A DNA stretch of 64,000 nucleotides from Paenibacillus sp. OV219 (lineage in GTDB: Bacteria; Bacillota; Bacilli; Paenibacillales; Paenibacillaceae): NCBI RefSeq assembly GCF_900110075.1, contig NZ_FOCJ01000001.1:186001-250000 (forward strand), given 5' to 3'. The position numbers and the translations under genes were made by a program. The notes under the pieces were generated by a model. The model ran no database searches and was not told the origin of the DNA. It worked only from the letters and a program-made list of their open reading frames with translations. Each line of letters starts with the position of its first letter. The stretch's first letter is position 1. Of the stretch, positions 1 through 8,032 are shown piece after piece.

Positions 1-1463
1 CCGTAAGCGGTTCCATTCAAGATGTCGACATTATTTTGTCGCTTGATGAAGAGGCGGATCGCGAGGCTTATCATTTGGAAATTGACGGTCAAGGCATCCG
101 TTTGGCAGCGAAGGACGATGCTGGCATGACGTGGGCGCTTGGGACACTTATTCATTTGACTGCAGAGGCCACAGCTAAGAACGAAGGCGTTCTTCCTCAT
201 ACGACACTTCGAGACTGGCCTCAATATAAGTATCGTGGACTAATGGTCGACGTTTGCCGACATTTTTTCGATATCGATCAAATGAAGAGAATCATCGAAG
301 AGATGTCGCTGTTCAAACTAAATGTGCTTCATTGGCATTTGACAGAAGACCAGGGCTGGCGTATTGAAAGCAAGGTATTCCCGAAGCTGCACGAAGTGGG
401 CGGAAGAGGACAATACTATACGCAGGAGCAAATTCAAGAAATCGTCCGCTTTGCGACGGCACGAGGCATTGAAGTCATCCCTGAGATCAATATGCCTGGA
501 CATTCCTCCGCGGCTATTTCGTCTTATCCGCATCTGGGCTGCTTCGATGAGCAAATCCAGGTCGCAGATAAGGCTGGAATTTTTAAAACGATTATTTGCG
601 CAGGCAAAGAGAGCACGTATGAGTGGATTTATCAGCTGATGGATGAGGTGACTGCATTATTCCCGTCAAACCGGATACATCTGGGAGGGGACGAAGCTCC
701 GAAGGAGAAATGGAATCAGTGTCCGCATTGCATTGCGTTCATGAAAGAAAACGGCATTCCTAACAGTGAGGAGCTGCAAGGCGTATTCACAGGCAAAGTC
801 GCCGCTTATTTAAGAGCTAAAGGAAAAGAAGTTATTTGTTGGAATGACAGCTTGAAATCCGAGGAACTAGCTAAGGACATCACCGCTCAATATTGGATGG
901 AAATATCGCAGGACAGCTATGTCTACCCGCACTTTGAGAAGGGTCGGAAGATGATCTTCTCGGAAACGTTCCATGCTTACTTTGACTATCCTTATTGCGT
1001 TGTGCCTCTTAAGAAAACCTATGAATATAGTCCTGAGATCAGACAGCATACGGGGCTGCAGGGAGACAACGTGCTTGGCATTGAAGGCTGCATCTGGACG
1101 GAACGCGTTCCGTCAAGCGACGTTCTGGAGGCAATGATTTCACCGCGTATTCAAGCTTTGGCTGAAGCGGCGTGGACGATTGATCGGAGCTATGACGATT
1201 TCTTGATCCGGCTGCAAGCTCAAATGTCTGAGTTCGGCTTGATTGGTTTGGCTTCGACGCCTTTCGTACAAGCAACAATCGAAGGAGAAGAGGCGAAAGC
1301 GCAGGCAATTGGCTTCTTGCAATCATTTATGGGTGCGATCTCAAGCTCGGATATCGAAATGGGGTTCACGCCGGAAGAGATGCAAGGGATGATGACCTTG
1401 TTTATCACCAATATTTTCGATGAGCAAACAGCAGGCGAGATTCTGAAATCATTACAGCACTAA
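1..1463 (+). CDS. Beta-N-acetylhexosaminidase, GH20 (5' end missing)
   Basis: The reading frame is open from base 3 at the left edge, so the gene starts outside the window and the TTG at 36 is not its start. The protein should release terminal N-acetylhexosamine residues from glycans or chitin fragments. Counting from the TTG codon, the GH20 signature HLGGDE lies at residues 215-220, and D219-E220 (bases 690-695) form the catalytic pair used in substrate-assisted catalysis by this family. The end of the small N-terminal GH20b-type domain (AGMTWALGTL) precedes the TIM barrel that begins near RGLMVDVCRHFF. The visible part has no signal peptide, but the true N-terminus is not seen. The GPH symporter gene starts 36 nt downstream with its own strong ribosome site, so the pair may import and cleave a hexosamine-containing oligosaccharide. 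Family assignment is firm; substrate is inferred. Confidence 0.93.
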   Translation, partial: VSGSIQDVDIILSLDEEADREAYHLEIDGQGIRLAAKDDAGMTWALGTLIHLTAEATAKNEGVLPHTTLRDWPQYKYRGLMVDVCRHFFDIDQMKRIIEEMSLFKLNVLHWHLTEDQGWRIESKVFPKLHEVGGRGQYYTQEQIQEIVRFATARGIEVIPEINMPGHSSAAISSYPHLGCFDEQIQVADKAGIFKTIICAGKESTYEWIYQLMDEVTALFPSNRIHLGGDEAPKEKWNQCPHCIAFMKENGIPNSEELQGVFTGKVAAYLRAKGKEVICWNDSLKSEELAKDITAQYWMEISQDSYVYPHFEKGRKMIFSETFHAYFDYPYCVVPLKKTYEYSPEIRQHTGLQGDNVLGIEGCIWTERVPSSDVLEAMISPRIQALAEAAWTIDRSYDDFLIRLQAQMSEFGLIGLASTPFVQATIEGEEAKAQAIGFLQSFMGAISSSDIEMGFTPEEMQGMMTLFITNIFDEQTAGEILKSLQH

Positions 1464-1499
1464 TTATATTATTATGAAATCCGCGTAGGAGGCTGCATC

Positions 1500-2852
1500 A
1501 TGACCAAACAATACGCCGCGACGCGGTTTGAACGAACAAGCTACGACTTGTTTTTCTCGGGGCAGAACATCGTATACTTTATACTGACTTCTTTCTTAAG
1601 CGTGTATTACACAGGAACGCTTGGAATTCCAGCAACGGCAGTCGCGGGTATTCTGCTCGCAGCGCGAATATGGGACGCATTTGTGGACCCGATGCTGGCA
1701 GCGGTCGTCGAACGATCGAATTTCAAGAGCGGTAAGTTCAGACCATGGGTACTGCTGGCTGCAATTACGGTTCCGTTCTTTACCATTCTTTGCTTCGGTT
1801 TTGACGGTTTTCTGCTTGATCAGAGCTTAAGCGTACGAATTGCTTATGCCGCCATTACCTATTTCCTCTGGGGGACCTTCTACGCGGCTGCGGATGCGCC
1901 TGCTTACGCGCTCTCGACCGTCATGACGCCATACCCTGAAGAAAGAAACCTACTGCTCACCTACAACAAAATAACGGGGCTCGTAGGCGGACTTGCCGGC
2001 ATGGTTGCATTCCCGCTTGTGCTCTCGGCGACGGACGATAATTGGTTTCTGACCGTGCTGGTCTTCTCGTTGATTGCTTTCGGTTGCATGATGATGATCC
2101 GGTTTGCCAAAGAAAGAATAAAGCATGTCCCTGACAATCCGCCGTCGATGTCCGTAATATTCAAGACGATTCTCAGCAACAAATATTTGGTGATCATCGT
2201 CATCGTCAGCCTAATTGCGAACGGATTGAATTTTATGCAGACGCTGACGCCTTTTCTCGCGAGCGACATCTATCATGATTCCAATGCAACAGCAACACTC
2301 TTGGGGGTCAGCGTTCTGCCCATGATCCTTGTGGCGCCATTTGCACCCGTCTTGATTCGCAAATTCGGGAAAATCAATCTGGTAGTAATCTCGTTTGCGG
2401 CTACGGCAGTATTTTCGGTGCTCCTTTACTTCTTCGCTAAGGAAAGCTTGACGATGTTTCTTGTGCTGTCCTTCCTGAAAGGACTGTTCTCTGCACCGTT
2501 CTTGGTCGTTTATTCGTTGTTCTTCGCGGACTGCATCGAATATGATGCACATCAAAAAGGGAAGCGGTTCGAAGCGGTCACTTTCGCGGCTCAAACGTTT
2601 ATGGCGAAGGTGAGTGCGGCCATTTCTGGTGGTGTCGGCATGTGGATTATCGGCATTGCCGGCTATAAGGCGGCCGTTGAAGGAGAAACGGTGACACAGT
2701 CGGATACTGCGCTTAATGCGCTATGGGCATCTGTCCATTGGGGACCGGTTGTTGGCTCCGTTATCGCCCTCGTGCTGTTTCTGAAATACTATGATTTGAC
2801 CGACGAGAAAGTAAAGAAGCTGGTTGAGTCCAATCTCGAAAAAGGCGTATAA
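1500..2852 (+). CDS. GPH-family sugar:cation symporter (MFS)
   Basis: A 450-residue polytopic membrane protein with about 12 hydrophobic segments. The first loop carries the glycoside-pentoside-hexuronide symporter motif (ARIWDAFVDPMLAAVVE followed by SGKFRPWVLL), as in MelB and XynP/YicJ-type carriers. It should import a glycoside together with Na+ or H+. The ATG at 1500 is preceded by AGGAGG at a good distance. The gene follows the GH20 hexosaminidase closely and ends at a strong intrinsic terminator, so the two are probably co-transcribed and the carried sugar may be an amino-sugar disaccharide. The substrate cannot be read from sequence. Confidence 0.9.
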   Translation: MTKQYAATRFERTSYDLFFSGQNIVYFILTSFLSVYYTGTLGIPATAVAGILLAARIWDAFVDPMLAAVVERSNFKSGKFRPWVLLAAITVPFFTILCFGFDGFLLDQSLSVRIAYAAITYFLWGTFYAAADAPAYALSTVMTPYPEERNLLLTYNKITGLVGGLAGMVAFPLVLSATDDNWFLTVLVFSLIAFGCMMMIRFAKERIKHVPDNPPSMSVIFKTILSNKYLVIIVIVSLIANGLNFMQTLTPFLASDIYHDSNATATLLGVSVLPMILVAPFAPVLIRKFGKINLVVISFAATAVFSVLLYFFAKESLTMFLVLSFLKGLFSAPFLVVYSLFFADCIEYDAHQKGKRFEAVTFAAQTFMAKVSAAISGGVGMWIIGIAGYKAAVEGETVTQSDTALNALWASVHWGPVVGSVIALVLFLKYYDLTDEKVKKLVESNLEKGV

Positions 2853-2863
2853 AACTGAAACTT

Positions 2864-2900
2864 CCGGAATGCACGCACTTGTCGTGTATTCCGGTTTTTT
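2864..2900 (+). terminator. Intrinsic terminator after the GPH symporter
   Basis: The arms CCGGAAT(G)CACG and CGTG(T)ATTCCGG form a near-perfect stem (2864-2894) followed directly by TTTTTT. Confidence 0.85.
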
Positions 2901-3007
2901 ATATCTGGAGGGCTTCTATACTTAAGCGGAACGCTCTACGCCCAATGCCCATATACTATCGGAGCTGCAGGATTGTGTGTTGTTTTCAGGAAAAGGTGGA
3001 GAACGCT

Positions 3008-3352
3008 ATGCATGCTTACTATCGTTATGGGCACCCGTATGGGGCGTATCGGGCACCGACAACGCCGGATCCGTCCGACGTTACACAGTTTAAATATTCC
3101 GCGAATCAATTCATGGTGCCAACGCTCGAGATGTATCATCTGCTGACACAGCTGTCGCAAAGCGCTGACTTAGCGAAAAATATTAAGGAAGCTGCGTCAA
3201 AGAGCGAGCATAGCAAAGCGGTCAGTTTGATCCAGGCAGCGGGCGTGAAGAGTCCGTTCGGCCTCACCTACTCGCCGGAAGGTCTCATCTTGACATTTAA
3301 CCCGGCAGACCAATCTGCTTGTTTTTCCATCCGAATGTCCTTATGCTGGTGA
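3008..3352 (+). CDS. Small hypothetical protein, possibly YuzC-like spore protein
   Basis: A 114-residue protein starting at ATG 3008 after AAGGTGGAG; upstream in-frame starts lack a ribosome site and run through the preceding terminator. The N-terminus is rich in Tyr, His, Gly and Pro (MHAYYRYGHPYGAYRAP), the middle is amphipathic helix, and the C-terminal part contains AAGVKSPFGLTYSPEGLILTF. The layout (aromatic-rich head, helices, then a final beta-like PEGLxLTF segment) reminds me of the small Bacillus YuzC-type sporulation-associated proteins, but that is recollection of a weak resemblance and not proof. It stands alone between two terminators. Confidence 0.6.
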   Translation: MHAYYRYGHPYGAYRAPTTPDPSDVTQFKYSANQFMVPTLEMYHLLTQLSQSADLAKNIKEAASKSEHSKAVSLIQAAGVKSPFGLTYSPEGLILTFNPADQSACFSIRMSLCW

Positions 3353-3367
3353 GCGCAAGGACATAAG

Positions 3368-3398
3368 AAGAAGCGTGCGAATCTCGCACGCTTCTTTC
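3368..3398. terminator. Bidirectional terminator between convergent genes
   Basis: A perfect 13-bp stem AAGAAGCGTGCGA / TCGCACGCTTCTT with a 3-nt loop lies between the small hypothetical gene and the convergent LysR gene. A short T-rich tail follows on the plus strand; the minus-strand tail is weaker. Confidence 0.7.
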
Positions 3399-3401
3399 CA
3401 T

Positions 3402-4289
3402 TTACCAGTTCAGCTTGGAGAAATACTCGATGATAAACTCGCGGAATTTCTGTGCAGCAGCAGACATGTAATGTCTGTTAGACGAAACTAGTCTCAGCTG
3501 TACTTGTCCATCCCAGTCGGAAATTCGAACCCGATTCTGACTGAGGTCCATCCTCGTTCTCCATGCCAAATCCGGCGCGAACGCCACCCCGTGCCCTTGC
3601 TTCAGCAGCAGCAGAACGGCATCCACTTCATCCACTTCAATCGTTGTCCTCGGCGTGAAACCGGCATTTCGAAGACATAAGCGATCCGTCATTTGTCTGA
3701 ACCAGAATATCGGCCGTAAGCCAATAAAGGATTCATCCTTCAATTCATGCAGCGATACGGATTCACGGCCTGCCAAAGCATGTTTATCAGGGACAAGCAA
3801 ATAAATGTCCTCCGTGCGCAGCTCCTGGGACTCGATATGCTCGCCCCCGATCTCAGCGAAGGTAAGGCACATGTCGATCTTGCCTCGCTCGAGCATTTGC
3901 TGCATGACGTCGATCGGTTCAACCACTTGGTGAAATTGTATATTTGGATGCTTTTCTAAGAAAGCTCCCAGCATTTCCGGTAATAAGTTGGTTAGTGAAA
4001 CAGCCAAGGTGATGACACCGCGGTCGAGTCCAGCCATGTCGCGGATTTCCCGCTCAGCCTCATCAAGCTCGGTGAAGACGTTCTCGACCCGTTTCAGAAA
4101 AGCTTGTCCATATGCGTTCAGGCGAATATTACGGCCATTCCGATCGAAGAGCGGCACGCCGACTTGCTCTTCGAGGCGTGAGATGGTTTTGCTTAGCGAA
4201 GGCTGCGCGATGTTCAATTGCTCTGCGGCTTTCGTCATTTGTTCAAGCTTTGCGGTCGCTAGAAAGTATCGCAATTGAAGGATTTCCAC
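3402..4289 (-). CDS. LysR-family transcriptional regulator
   Basis: A 295-residue one-component regulator. The N-terminal winged helix (VEILQLRYFLATAKLEQMTKAAEQL, then AQPSLSKTISRLEEQVGVPLFDR) is typical of LysR; the rest is a periplasmic-binding-like effector domain. I chose the GTG at 4289 because GGAGG lies 7 nt before it and the LysR domain begins right there; an ATG 36 nt upstream would add a non-homologous tail. The gene is divergent from the receiver-Hpt gene at 4515. Two identical 14-bp palindromic boxes lie in the shared upstream region, and one includes the likely -10 box (TATAAT on the minus strand at 4336-4331) of this gene. Target genes and effector are unknown. Confidence 0.9.
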   Translation of the reverse strand: MEILQLRYFLATAKLEQMTKAAEQLNIAQPSLSKTISRLEEQVGVPLFDRNGRNIRLNAYGQAFLKRVENVFTELDEAEREIRDMAGLDRGVITLAVSLTNLLPEMLGAFLEKHPNIQFHQVVEPIDVMQQMLERGKIDMCLTFAEIGGEHIESQELRTEDIYLLVPDKHALAGRESVSLHELKDESFIGLRPIFWFRQMTDRLCLRNAGFTPRTTIEVDEVDAVLLLLKQGHGVAFAPDLAWRTRMDLSQNRVRISDWDGQVQLRLVSSNRHYMSAAAQKFREFIIEYFSKLNW

Positions 4290-4324
4290 ACGATGTTGCC
4301 TCCTTTTGAAAACGCAGAAAATCA

Positions 4325-4413
4325 TTATGTATTATACATGAAGCATGCACTAATAAAAGGATTATTTTTCATAGATTTGAAGCTATATTATATGTCGGTT
4401 TATGTATTATACA
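4325..4413. promoter_or_regulatory. Two identical TTATGTATTATACA boxes between divergent genes
   Basis: TTATGTATTATACA occurs at 4325-4338 and again at 4400-4413. Each contains the palindrome TGTAT-T-ATACA. The first copy supplies TATAAT on the minus strand, about 40 nt from the LysR start, and the second supplies TATTAT on the plus strand toward the receiver gene. They could be paired LysR operators, -10 boxes of divergent promoters, or both. Confidence 0.45.
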
Positions 4414-4514
4414 GGAGCAAGCCTCGTTACTATAATGAGAACAAATGCTGTATGTATGAAAAGTGGTTTGCCTCGGATGACATCCTAAGAGTCAGCATAA
4501 GCACAAGGGGGAGC

Positions 4515-5249
4515 ATGATGAATTTGATATCCAACTCGCCACCATTCCTTCGCCTCTATCCAGCTCATATTCTATTAGTCGAAGATAATGCAATCATTCA
4601 AGAAGTAATGAAGGCGATACTCACGGAGATGGGTATGGAGGTTGACGTTGCGAATGATGGTGCGGAAGCGGTTCAAATGGCTGTTTCCAAGCAATACGAT
4701 GCGATACTAATGGATTTGCAAATGCCGGTTATGGACGGCTATGAAGCAGCGAGAACTATCCGGGAGCAGGAGAGCGGATGGGAAACGCCGATTATCGCCG
4801 TAACAGCCGAGGCGATAGATGAGGTCAAGGAGCGGGTGCTGAAGGCGGGCATGAACGCGTCTTTGTCGAAGTCGTTCGCTCCTTTAGAGTTGTTCAATGT
4901 GCTGCAGAGGGCTATGGACGATAGTTTCAAACAGAAGGAGGACAGGCGAGCTTCTATTCATGCGGAACGTTTGGCAAAGCTACTAAATGAGTTTATGATC
5001 GAGCACGCGGATACAATGAAGTGGATCCAATATGCGATCAGCAAAGGCGACCTGGAGAATGCGCTCTTCTTGGCACGTACGCTTAAGAATGCCGCGTTAA
5101 GCATTGGAGCAGCAGAGCTCACCGTAGCAATAGAGAAGCTGGAACATACTTTGATCAATCATCAGAATCCATCTATTGCTCTAACAATCGCGACGCACAA
5201 ACTTAAGGTAGTGTTATCGTCTATAGAAATGCTTGAAGCCCGCTCATAG
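4515..5249 (+). CDS. Response-regulator receiver protein with degenerate Hpt domain
   Basis: A 244-residue protein. Residues 17-135 form a CheY-like receiver domain with acidic residues E23-D24, phospho-acceptor D67 (DAILMDLQMPVMDG), T97 and K119. A second all-helical domain (about 150-240) resembles a histidine phosphotransfer (Hpt) domain: LARTLKNAALSIGAAEL aligns with the usual A-H-x-L-K-G-x-A signature, but the phospho-accepting His is Arg (R188). There is no DNA-binding domain and no kinase nearby. The start at ATG 4515 follows GGGGGAG; a second ATG follows directly at 4518. It probably signals by protein contact, with the Hpt-like part acting as a dimeriser or decoy. The signalling partner is unknown. 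Confidence 0.82.
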   Translation: MMNLISNSPPFLRLYPAHILLVEDNAIIQEVMKAILTEMGMEVDVANDGAEAVQMAVSKQYDAILMDLQMPVMDGYEAARTIREQESGWETPIIAVTAEAIDEVKERVLKAGMNASLSKSFAPLELFNVLQRAMDDSFKQKEDRRASIHAERLAKLLNEFMIEHADTMKWIQYAISKGDLENALFLARTLKNAALSIGAAELTVAIEKLEHTLINHQNPSIALTIATHKLKVVLSSIEMLEARS

Positions 5250-5260
5250 AGCGGGCTTTC
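5236..5260. terminator. Bidirectional terminator between receiver gene and tatA
   Basis: A perfect stem AAGCCCGCTC / GAGCGGGCTT with loop ATA overlaps the TAG stop of the receiver gene and is followed by a T-rich tail. The minus side carries AAGC and would serve the end of the amine oxidase-ridA-tatA operon. Confidence 0.75.
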
Positions 5261-5278
5261 TTGCGGAGAAGGGGAAGC

Positions 5279-5461
5279 TTATGACTTATTCTCCGAAACC
5301 TCTTCCTTCGTGTCGGAGACGAGCTCCTTAGCGGAGGATTTGAACTCATGCAGAGTGCGACCGACCGCACGGCCCAGCTCAGGGAGCTTGGAAGGTCCGA
5401 ATATAATAAGAACGACAACAAGAATCATCATTAGACCTGGTAAACCAATATTTTGCAGCAT
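5279..5461 (-). CDS. tatA: Sec-independent protein translocase TatA
   Basis: A 60-residue TatA/E protein: one N-terminal membrane helix ([18 protein letters not shown]), the hinge [14 protein letters not shown], an amphipathic helix ([14 protein letters not shown]) and a charged tail, as expected for the pore-forming Tat subunit. I place the start at 5461 because GAGGAG lies 9 nt upstream; the in-frame ATG at 5470 directly abuts that ribosome site. It follows the RidA-like gene by 20 nt in a minus-strand operon that begins with a Tat-dependent amine oxidase, and tatC is encoded divergently nearby, so this looks like a Tat system dedicated to, or co-regulated with, that enzyme. Confidence 0.93.
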   Translation of the reverse strand: MLQNIGLPGLMMILVVVLIIFGPSKLPELGRAVGRTLHEFKSSAKELVSDTKEEVSENKS

Positions 5462-5481
5462 GCGGATCATCTCCTCAAGGA

Positions 5482-6045
5482 TTAGTCTTGGTTATGCAGG
5501 CTTGGATAAGCGGCAACGGCCTCAATCTCGATCAGCCAATCTGGACTAACAAGACCTGCTACGCCGACGGTAGAGCGGGCGGTCTTCGTTGGATTAGTCT
5601 TCGTGTTGAAGTACTTGGCATACGCCTTGAACCAGCCGTCATAGTCGAACTTGCCTTCCTTCGCTGCATCCGGGGCGATGTAGACACGAAGGTAGATGAC
5701 ATCCTTCATGGTCAGCCCTTGCTCCTTCAGCTGCTTCTCAATGTTCTGCAAAATGCTGGTCCCCTGCGCTTCGGTGTCGCCGTAGCGTTCATAGATCGTT
5801 TTGCCTTCTTTATTGATCATGGAAGGCGTCGTACCGCTCGTCGAGAAGGTAGCTGCGCTGGCAGGCAGAGCGACCGCGCTTGCGATTGAAGATGAAGGAC
5901 TGCCATAGAATTCCGGTTCATAAATCGGGGTAAGCGGATATTTATTCGGCGTGATAGCGGCATACACAGTAGCGGTAGCGGCTAGAGAAGAGATAATGAC
6001 TGCTCCGATGGTGATTTTAACTTTACGAGATAGGTTCATGCTCAT
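5482..6045 (-). CDS. Exported RidA/YjgF-family protein
   Basis: A 187-residue protein with a Sec-type signal peptide (basic start, hydrophobic stretch [18 protein letters not shown], likely cleavage near AYA/AA around residue 30) followed by a RidA domain of about 130 residues. RidA enzymes hydrolyse reactive enamines and imines to keto acids and ammonia. The domain keeps [11 protein letters not shown], where the conserved Arg that binds the substrate carboxylate is expected, and [10 protein letters not shown] at the end. Most RidA proteins are cytoplasmic, so the signal peptide is unusual. It sits 11 nt after the Tat-exported amine oxidase gene, whose reaction would make imines, so a joint reaction outside the membrane is a reasonable inference. 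ATG 6045 has GGAGGG 6 nt upstream. Confidence 0.85.
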   Translation of the reverse strand: MSMNLSRKVKITIGAVIISSLAATATVYAAITPNKYPLTPIYEPEFYGSPSSSIASAVALPASAATFSTSGTTPSMINKEGKTIYERYGDTEAQGTSILQNIEKQLKEQGLTMKDVIYLRVYIAPDAAKEGKFDYDGWFKAYAKYFNTKTNPTKTARSTVGVAGLVSPDWLIEIEAVAAYPSLHNQD

Positions 6046-6056
6046 TCTTCTCCCTC

Positions 6057-7664
6057 CTATTCTTTCATGACGCGCTCGTGGATATCGGTAACGACCTCAC
6101 GTGCGGATTCGATTGCGCCTGCCATCCAGGCTGTAATGTAGCTAATATGCTCGCCGGCGAGGTAGACGCGGCGGTCAGGCTTACAGAGTACCGGATAATT
6201 CGTCTTCCGGTCGTCAGCGGAGTATGAGACCCAGCTGCCCATGTTGTATTTGATTGTTTTCCAGTTGACGGAGAAGGAGGACTCGAATTCGTTGTAATAT
6301 TGCGGATGAATCTTAGCGCCTTGAGCAAGGGCAAGTGCTTCGCGATCCTTGAAGGATAGCGCGCCGAGTTTGTCCGCCTTGGAGCCAAAGGCATAGTAGC
6401 CGAGCAGCAAGCCTTTCTTGGCAAAATAATTGGTAGGCGGGTAGTAGATGGACGAGATGTCCATATTCGTCAGCGTGTTGCCGCCGAAGATGAGGTCATC
6501 TTCCTCCCAGAACCGGCGCTTGAACTGTAAGCCGATCTTGCCAGCGTTCGCGTAGTTGGTATTGTTGATCGCTTTCGTCATTTCCTGCGACAGGTCGTGC
6601 TTGATCGTCTTCAGCACGGACAGCGGAATGGTGCAGATGCAGAAGTCGCCTTCGATCTGCTTCGCTTCCCCGCTCAGCAGGTCGGTGTAGGAAACTTGCA
6701 CCTTATCGCCCACATGCTTGATTTCGCTCACTTCCATATTGTGCTTGATCCGGTTGCCGAGCCGCTTCTCGAACGCCTTCGGAATCGCGTCGATGCCGCC
6801 GACAGGGTGGAACATCATCATTTGCTGGTCGTACTCGTATTCACTGCTGAAATAACTCGCGAAACCGGAGTTAATGATCGCCTTCATGTCGAACGGATCG
6901 CGAATGACGCCTGCGTCGAGGCGCGAGCCTGGTTCGTCTTTGTATCCGCCTCGCGAGGAGCCCTTGTAGAACAAGTCGGCGTCCAGATTGCCCTCGGAAC
7001 GGAGGTAGGCGACGATCTTCTCCTTCTCCTCTGGCGTAACTGGCAGATCGAGTCCTGGCTGGTTAATTGCCTTAGCCAGCAGCTCGCTTATGTAGCCCTT
7101 GGCATCGGCCTTCGCGGCACGTTTACGGACAGGAGTGTTCGAGAGGGTGCTCGGCACGTTGTCATTGTAGTAGTAGGCGCTCTCGTTCACGTTGTTGAAA
7201 GGCTCCATCTGAATGCCGAACTCGCGGCAATATTCCATCGTGACATGGAACTGAGGGATGCGCATACAGCCGGCGTTCAAATAATGGCCGTCGTCGAAGC
7301 GGGCAACCTGCTTCTGTCCGCCAACTTCGGTGATGGTCGTGCCGCGTCGTACCGACCAGTTCCGTCCGCCGGTGCGGGCACGGGCTTCGAGGATCGTGCA
7401 ATCATAGCCGGCTTTGCCGAGCTCATAGGCGGCAGTCAGACCGGCGAGACCCGCGCCGAGAATGACGATCTTCTTGCCGGAACGGCTCGTGCCTTTGAGG
7501 TCCCAGCTAGAAGGCGGCGTATATTCCGCTGCTTTCATCGTTTGCGGCGTGAACAGCCCCATCGTGCCCATGACACTGAAAAGGGCCGCGGCACCGCCGA
7601 CTCTGCCGACTGTCGTCAGAAATTGGCGGCGTGATACTTCATTTGGTGTTTCTTTCGTCTCCAT
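6057..7664 (-). CDS. Tat-exported flavin amine oxidase (MAO / L-amino acid oxidase family)
   Basis: A 535-residue FAD enzyme. The N-terminus carries a twin-arginine signal: S11-R12-R13-Q14-F15-L16, then a hydrophobic stretch and a likely cleavage site near MKAAE. The FAD-binding motif VILGAGLAGLTAAYELGKAG ends at the Glu in ILEARARTGGRNW, and the C-terminal VYLAGEHISYITAWMAGAIESA covers the second FAD contact. The family oxidises primary amines or L-amino acids to imines with H2O2 release; the substrate here is not clear. Export through Tat fits a protein that folds with its cofactor in the cytoplasm. It heads the operon with the exported RidA protein and tatA. A TnrA/GlnR-type box about 51 nt before a plausible transcription start suggests nitrogen control. 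Confidence 0.9.
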   Translation of the reverse strand: METKETPNEVSRRQFLTTVGRVGGAAALFSVMGTMGLFTPQTMKAAEYTPPSSWDLKGTSRSGKKIVILGAGLAGLTAAYELGKAGYDCTILEARARTGGRNWSVRRGTTITEVGGQKQVARFDDGHYLNAGCMRIPQFHVTMEYCREFGIQMEPFNNVNESAYYYNDNVPSTLSNTPVRKRAAKADAKGYISELLAKAINQPGLDLPVTPEEKEKIVAYLRSEGNLDADLFYKGSSRGGYKDEPGSRLDAGVIRDPFDMKAIINSGFASYFSSEYEYDQQMMMFHPVGGIDAIPKAFEKRLGNRIKHNMEVSEIKHVGDKVQVSYTDLLSGEAKQIEGDFCICTIPLSVLKTIKHDLSQEMTKAINNTNYANAGKIGLQFKRRFWEEDDLIFGGNTLTNMDISSIYYPPTNYFAKKGLLLGYYAFGSKADKLGALSFKDREALALAQGAKIHPQYYNEFESSFSVNWKTIKYNMGSWVSYSADDRKTNYPVLCKPDRRVYLAGEHISYITAWMAGAIESAREVVTDIHERVMKE

Positions 7665-7710
7665 GCTTCTTCAGCTCCTTTGGTGGACCAGGTGTCCGTC
7701 TCTGTGGAGA

Positions 7711-7716
7711 AATGTA
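7711..7716 (-). promoter_or_regulatory. Possible -10 box of the amine oxidase operon
   Basis: On the minus strand TG-T-TACATT forms an extended -10-like element. No good -35 is seen, as expected for an activator-dependent promoter. A start near 7704 would put the TnrA/GlnR box at about -51. Confidence 0.35.
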
Positions 7717-7746
7717 ACATGGAAATTTCGAGCAAATCCAATAAAT

Positions 7747-7763
7747 TGTCAGAAAGTCTAACA
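7747..7763 (-). promoter_or_regulatory. TnrA/GlnR-type operator upstream of the amine oxidase
   Basis: The minus strand reads TGTTAGACTTTCTGACA. The known Bacillus TnrA/GlnR consensus is TGTNANATTTTNTNACA; both outer arms match fully and the central tract has one mismatch. The box is centred about 90 nt before the start codon. Confidence 0.65.
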
Positions 7764-7965
7764 TCAATAAATTTTATATATGCGATAAATAATTTGAATC
7801 ATGTGATGGTGTAAAGGCTGAGAAAGTGCACCACTACGGTAGTTTTTAACTGGATTTCATTTGTAGAAAGAGGTATAAATTACCATATAAACCACGGTTC
7901 TGGGCGTGCAGTCCCATTGAAAATTCAGTAATATGCTGATATCATTTCGAAACAAGAAGAGTTTG

Positions 7966-7982
7966 TGTTAGGTTATATGACA
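7966..7982 (+). promoter_or_regulatory. TnrA/GlnR-type operator upstream of the TnrA-like gene
   Basis: TGTTAGGTTATATGACA matches the TnrA/GlnR arms TGTNA and TNACA exactly and the AT-rich centre with two mismatches. Its right arm overlaps a -35-like ATGACA (7977-7982) followed, after 18 nt, by TACGAT (8001-8006), a layout that suggests repression or autoregulation. Confidence 0.55.
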
Positions 7983-8032
7983 TTAGACTCGTCTCTCGAC
8001 TACGATACGCACGAGGGGAGGCCGTTCAAACG

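Noticed and set aside
36-38. TTG 36 as a true start of the GH20 gene
   Set aside because: The frame is open to the window edge and upstream codons continue the GH20 N-terminal domain pattern.
6597-7634. A 345-codon open frame opposite the amine oxidase gene
   Set aside because: It is an antisense shadow of a clear Tat-signal flavoenzyme and has no ribosome site or recognisable domain.
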